Shown here: positions 4,852 through 5,952 of the stretch, piece after piece | Position numbering within the stretch: the stretch's first letter is position 1 | Layout of the letters: every line of letters starts with the position of its first letter | Assembly: GCA_039809305.1 (NCBI GenBank) | Contig: JBDHUT010000035.1 | Span: 1 to 5,952 of the forward strand | Length of the DNA: 5,952 bases | Direction: 5' to 3' | Source: JALHNF01 sp039809305 | GTDB taxonomy: Bacteria; Patescibacteriota; Minisyncoccia; Phycocordibacterales; UBA5272 | Position numbers and translations under genes: made by a program | The notes under the pieces: generated by a model | What the model was told of the DNA's origin: nothing | Seen by the model: the letters and a program-made list of their open reading frames with translations, nothing else | Database searches by the model: none

Positions 4852-5868
4852 TTATTGTACACTGTTTTTTGTATTCAAAAATGCCTTAATTTCCTCTTCT
4901 ATTTCATCAGAATTTTCTTTTTCCATGAGACGCACCCGAAGCTCTTTTGCCCCATCAAAGCCGTGCACATATGCTTTGTAATGCTTCTTCATAATGGCAA
5001 AACTTTTAATATCTCCTAATTTAGCTTCAAACAATCTTGTATGCTCAAGTAGTACTCGAAACTTTTCCTCAAGAATAATCTCATCTTTGTTTTTGTGTTC
5101 ATCAAAAAGCCACGGGTTTCCAAAAATAGCGCGTCCAAGCATCACACCGTCGCATCCACTTTTTTGCGCAAGTTCTCGAGCATGAGAAATAGAAAGTGCA
5201 TCACCGTTTCCAATTATTGGCATTGTCTCGTTTCCTAATTCTTTATTTTTTTCTCGTACAAATTCTACAATTTCAGGCATCATTTCCCAATGTGCAGGCA
5301 CAAGTGACATTTCTTTTCGAGTACGCAAATGCACGGTAAGAGCCGCTGGTTTCATTTCTAAAATATACGGAAGCCACTCTTTCCACTCTACCTTGTTATA
5401 TCCAATACGAGTTTTTACTGATACAGGAAGTCCACTTCCTTCTTGAGCTGCTTTTATAATCTGCTGAGCAAGTTTTGGATTTTTTATCATCGCGGCACCA
5501 GCTCCCTGCTTTTCGATACTTTTGTCTGGACAGCCCATATTGATATCGATACCATCAAAACCTTTTTCGGCACACAGCTTTGCAGCCTTAAACATGTTTT
5601 CTGGATTAGAACCAAAAAGCTGTGCCACTATTGGTCGCTCATTTTGACTAAATTCCAAATCACGCAAAAGTACTTCTCGCCCCGGACTACAAAGTCCATC
5701 TGCTGAGACAAATTCAGTCCAGAAAACGTGAGGACCACCCAAGTCTTCACCATGACGACTATACTTTGCGATCATTTCTCGAAAAGCACAATCAGTAACA
5801 TCAGCCATGGGAGCCAAAGCAAAAAATGGTTTTTGTAATTTTTGCCAAAAAGAATTATTGAAGTTCAT
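4852..5868 (-). CDS. dus: tRNA-dihydrouridine synthase
   Basis: A 338-residue flavoenzyme that reduces specific uridines in tRNA to dihydrouridine using FMN and NADPH. The TIM-barrel part (about 14-250) shows APMADVTD (19-26), Q83 with FG, INMGCP with catalytic C113 (109-114), GAGAAMI (122-128), FMN-contacting VKTRIG (151-156; K152), H180 and R182, GNGD (220-223) and LGRAIFGNPW (244-253). A helical C-terminal domain (about 255-338) follows, with KHYKAYVHGF and a charged tail. Two deviations are visible: an insertion of roughly ten residues (SRHGEDLGGP, 37-46) before the FWTEFVSADGL strand, and HLRTRKEM in place of the common HGRT. It therefore belongs to a divergent Dus branch rather than clearly to DusA, B or C. 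The ATG at 5868 begins a short polar extension before the first barrel strand. dnaX follows seven bases after the stop. Confidence 0.94.
   Translation of the reverse strand: MNFNNSFWQKLQKPFFALAPMADVTDCAFREMIAKYSRHGEDLGGPHVFWTEFVSADGLCSPGREVLLRDLEFSQNERPIVAQLFGSNPENMFKAAKLCAEKGFDGIDINMGCPDKSIEKQGAGAAMIKNPKLAQQIIKAAQEGSGLPVSVKTRIGYNKVEWKEWLPYILEMKPAALTVHLRTRKEMSLVPAHWEMMPEIVEFVREKNKELGNETMPIIGNGDALSISHARELAQKSGCDGVMLGRAIFGNPWLFDEHKNKDEIILEEKFRVLLEHTRLFEAKLGDIKSFAIMKKHYKAYVHGFDGAKELRVRLMEKENSDEIEEEIKAFLNTKNSVQ
4854..4859 (-). promoter_or_regulatory. Putative -10 element (TACAAT) of dnaX, embedded in the end of dus
   Basis: TACAAT overlaps the last sense codons and first base of the stop of dus and ends nine bases before the dnaX ATG. 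The spacing matches the other start-proximal -10 elements in this window. The sequence between it and the ATG contains a weak AAGAG, the nearest thing to a ribosome-binding site for this gene. Co-transcription with dus is equally compatible. Confidence 0.4.
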
Positions 5869-5952
5869 ACAATTTAGTCTTGTATCGTAGTATTCTTATA
5901 TATCACTTTTTGGGGTATATAGGAAATAACATATTCAACTTTATTTTGCATG
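5869..5952. promoter_or_regulatory. Upstream region of dus
   Basis: These 84 bases contain no supported gene. On the minus strand TACAAG (5879-5884) ends ten bases before the dus ATG and is a weak -10 candidate; TATAAG-like sequence further upstream is an alternative. An AT-rich inverted repeat, TATATATC (5897-5904) and GGTATATA (5914-5921), with a nine-base loop and one G-T pair, lies just upstream and could be a protein site or chance. The final three bases are ATG on the plus strand, which might open a divergent gene beyond the window. Confidence 0.35.

Noticed and set aside
5443..5706. 87-residue plus-strand open frame inside dus
   Set aside because: Antisense to the conserved Dus catalytic region, with no domain and no promoter-like sequence at its start.
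5950..5952. ATG at the right edge as start of a divergent gene
   Set aside because: Only the start codon is inside the window and no convincing -10 lies at the right distance, so a gene cannot be supported.
1..5952. Alternative genetic code with TGA as glycine, as in some CPR lineages
   Set aside because: All eight genes read through without any in-frame TGA, and glycines use ordinary GGN codons; stops are TAA or TAG.

Overview
The window reads as a compact, AT-rich bacterial chromosome fragment. It most probably comes from a Candidate Phyla Radiation (Patescibacteria, Parcubacteria-like) genome. Support for that placement: very tight gene packing, short forms of universal proteins (a 334-residue DnaX without its zinc module, a 483-residue ABC-F ATPase), a wall enzyme with a cysteine-paired SH3 domain, a short exported cytochrome b5-like protein, and almost no Shine-Dalgarno sequences. 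TGA is never read in frame as a sense codon, which argues against the code-25 CPR lineages (Gracilibacteria, Absconditabacteria). The placement is an inference from protein style, not from a marker gene.

Layout, left to right. Positions 1-695 (minus) hold the N-terminal 231 residues of an L,D-transpeptidase-like envelope protein whose catalytic end lies outside the window. Divergent from it, 35 bp away, is a DUF1905 protein (731-1024), followed after 13 bp by a small membrane protein with a Cys-Cys pair resembling MerT (1038-1406). Convergent to that, with one base between the stops, is a membrane-anchored extracytoplasmic cytochrome b5-like protein (1408-1851, minus). A 61-bp divergent promoter region separates it from a four-helix membrane protein whose only two histidines lie in or at the edge of helices (1913-2341). 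An ABC-F ATPase follows (2386-3837). It converges, with two bases between the stops, on a dus-dnaX gene pair transcribed leftward (5868-4852 and 4844-3840). The last 84 bases are the region upstream of dus. No stretch over 300 bases lacks a gene, and I see no RNA gene, mobile element or CRISPR.

How the genes relate. dus (tRNA dihydrouridine synthase), dnaX (clamp-loader ATPase) and the ABC-F protein (ribosome-associated) are information-processing housekeeping genes. The left half is envelope-related: wall cross-linking, an exported heme-binding domain, and two small membrane proteins. The divergent cytochrome b5 / four-helix pair could form a small redox unit, but this is conjecture from proximity and histidines.

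The most distinctive signal is not a protein. Most start codons lie 6-11 bases downstream of a TATAAT-like hexamer and lack a Shine-Dalgarno sequence, which predicts largely leaderless or near-leaderless transcription. I did not find a clear new multi-gene system; the remaining findings are modest structural oddities.
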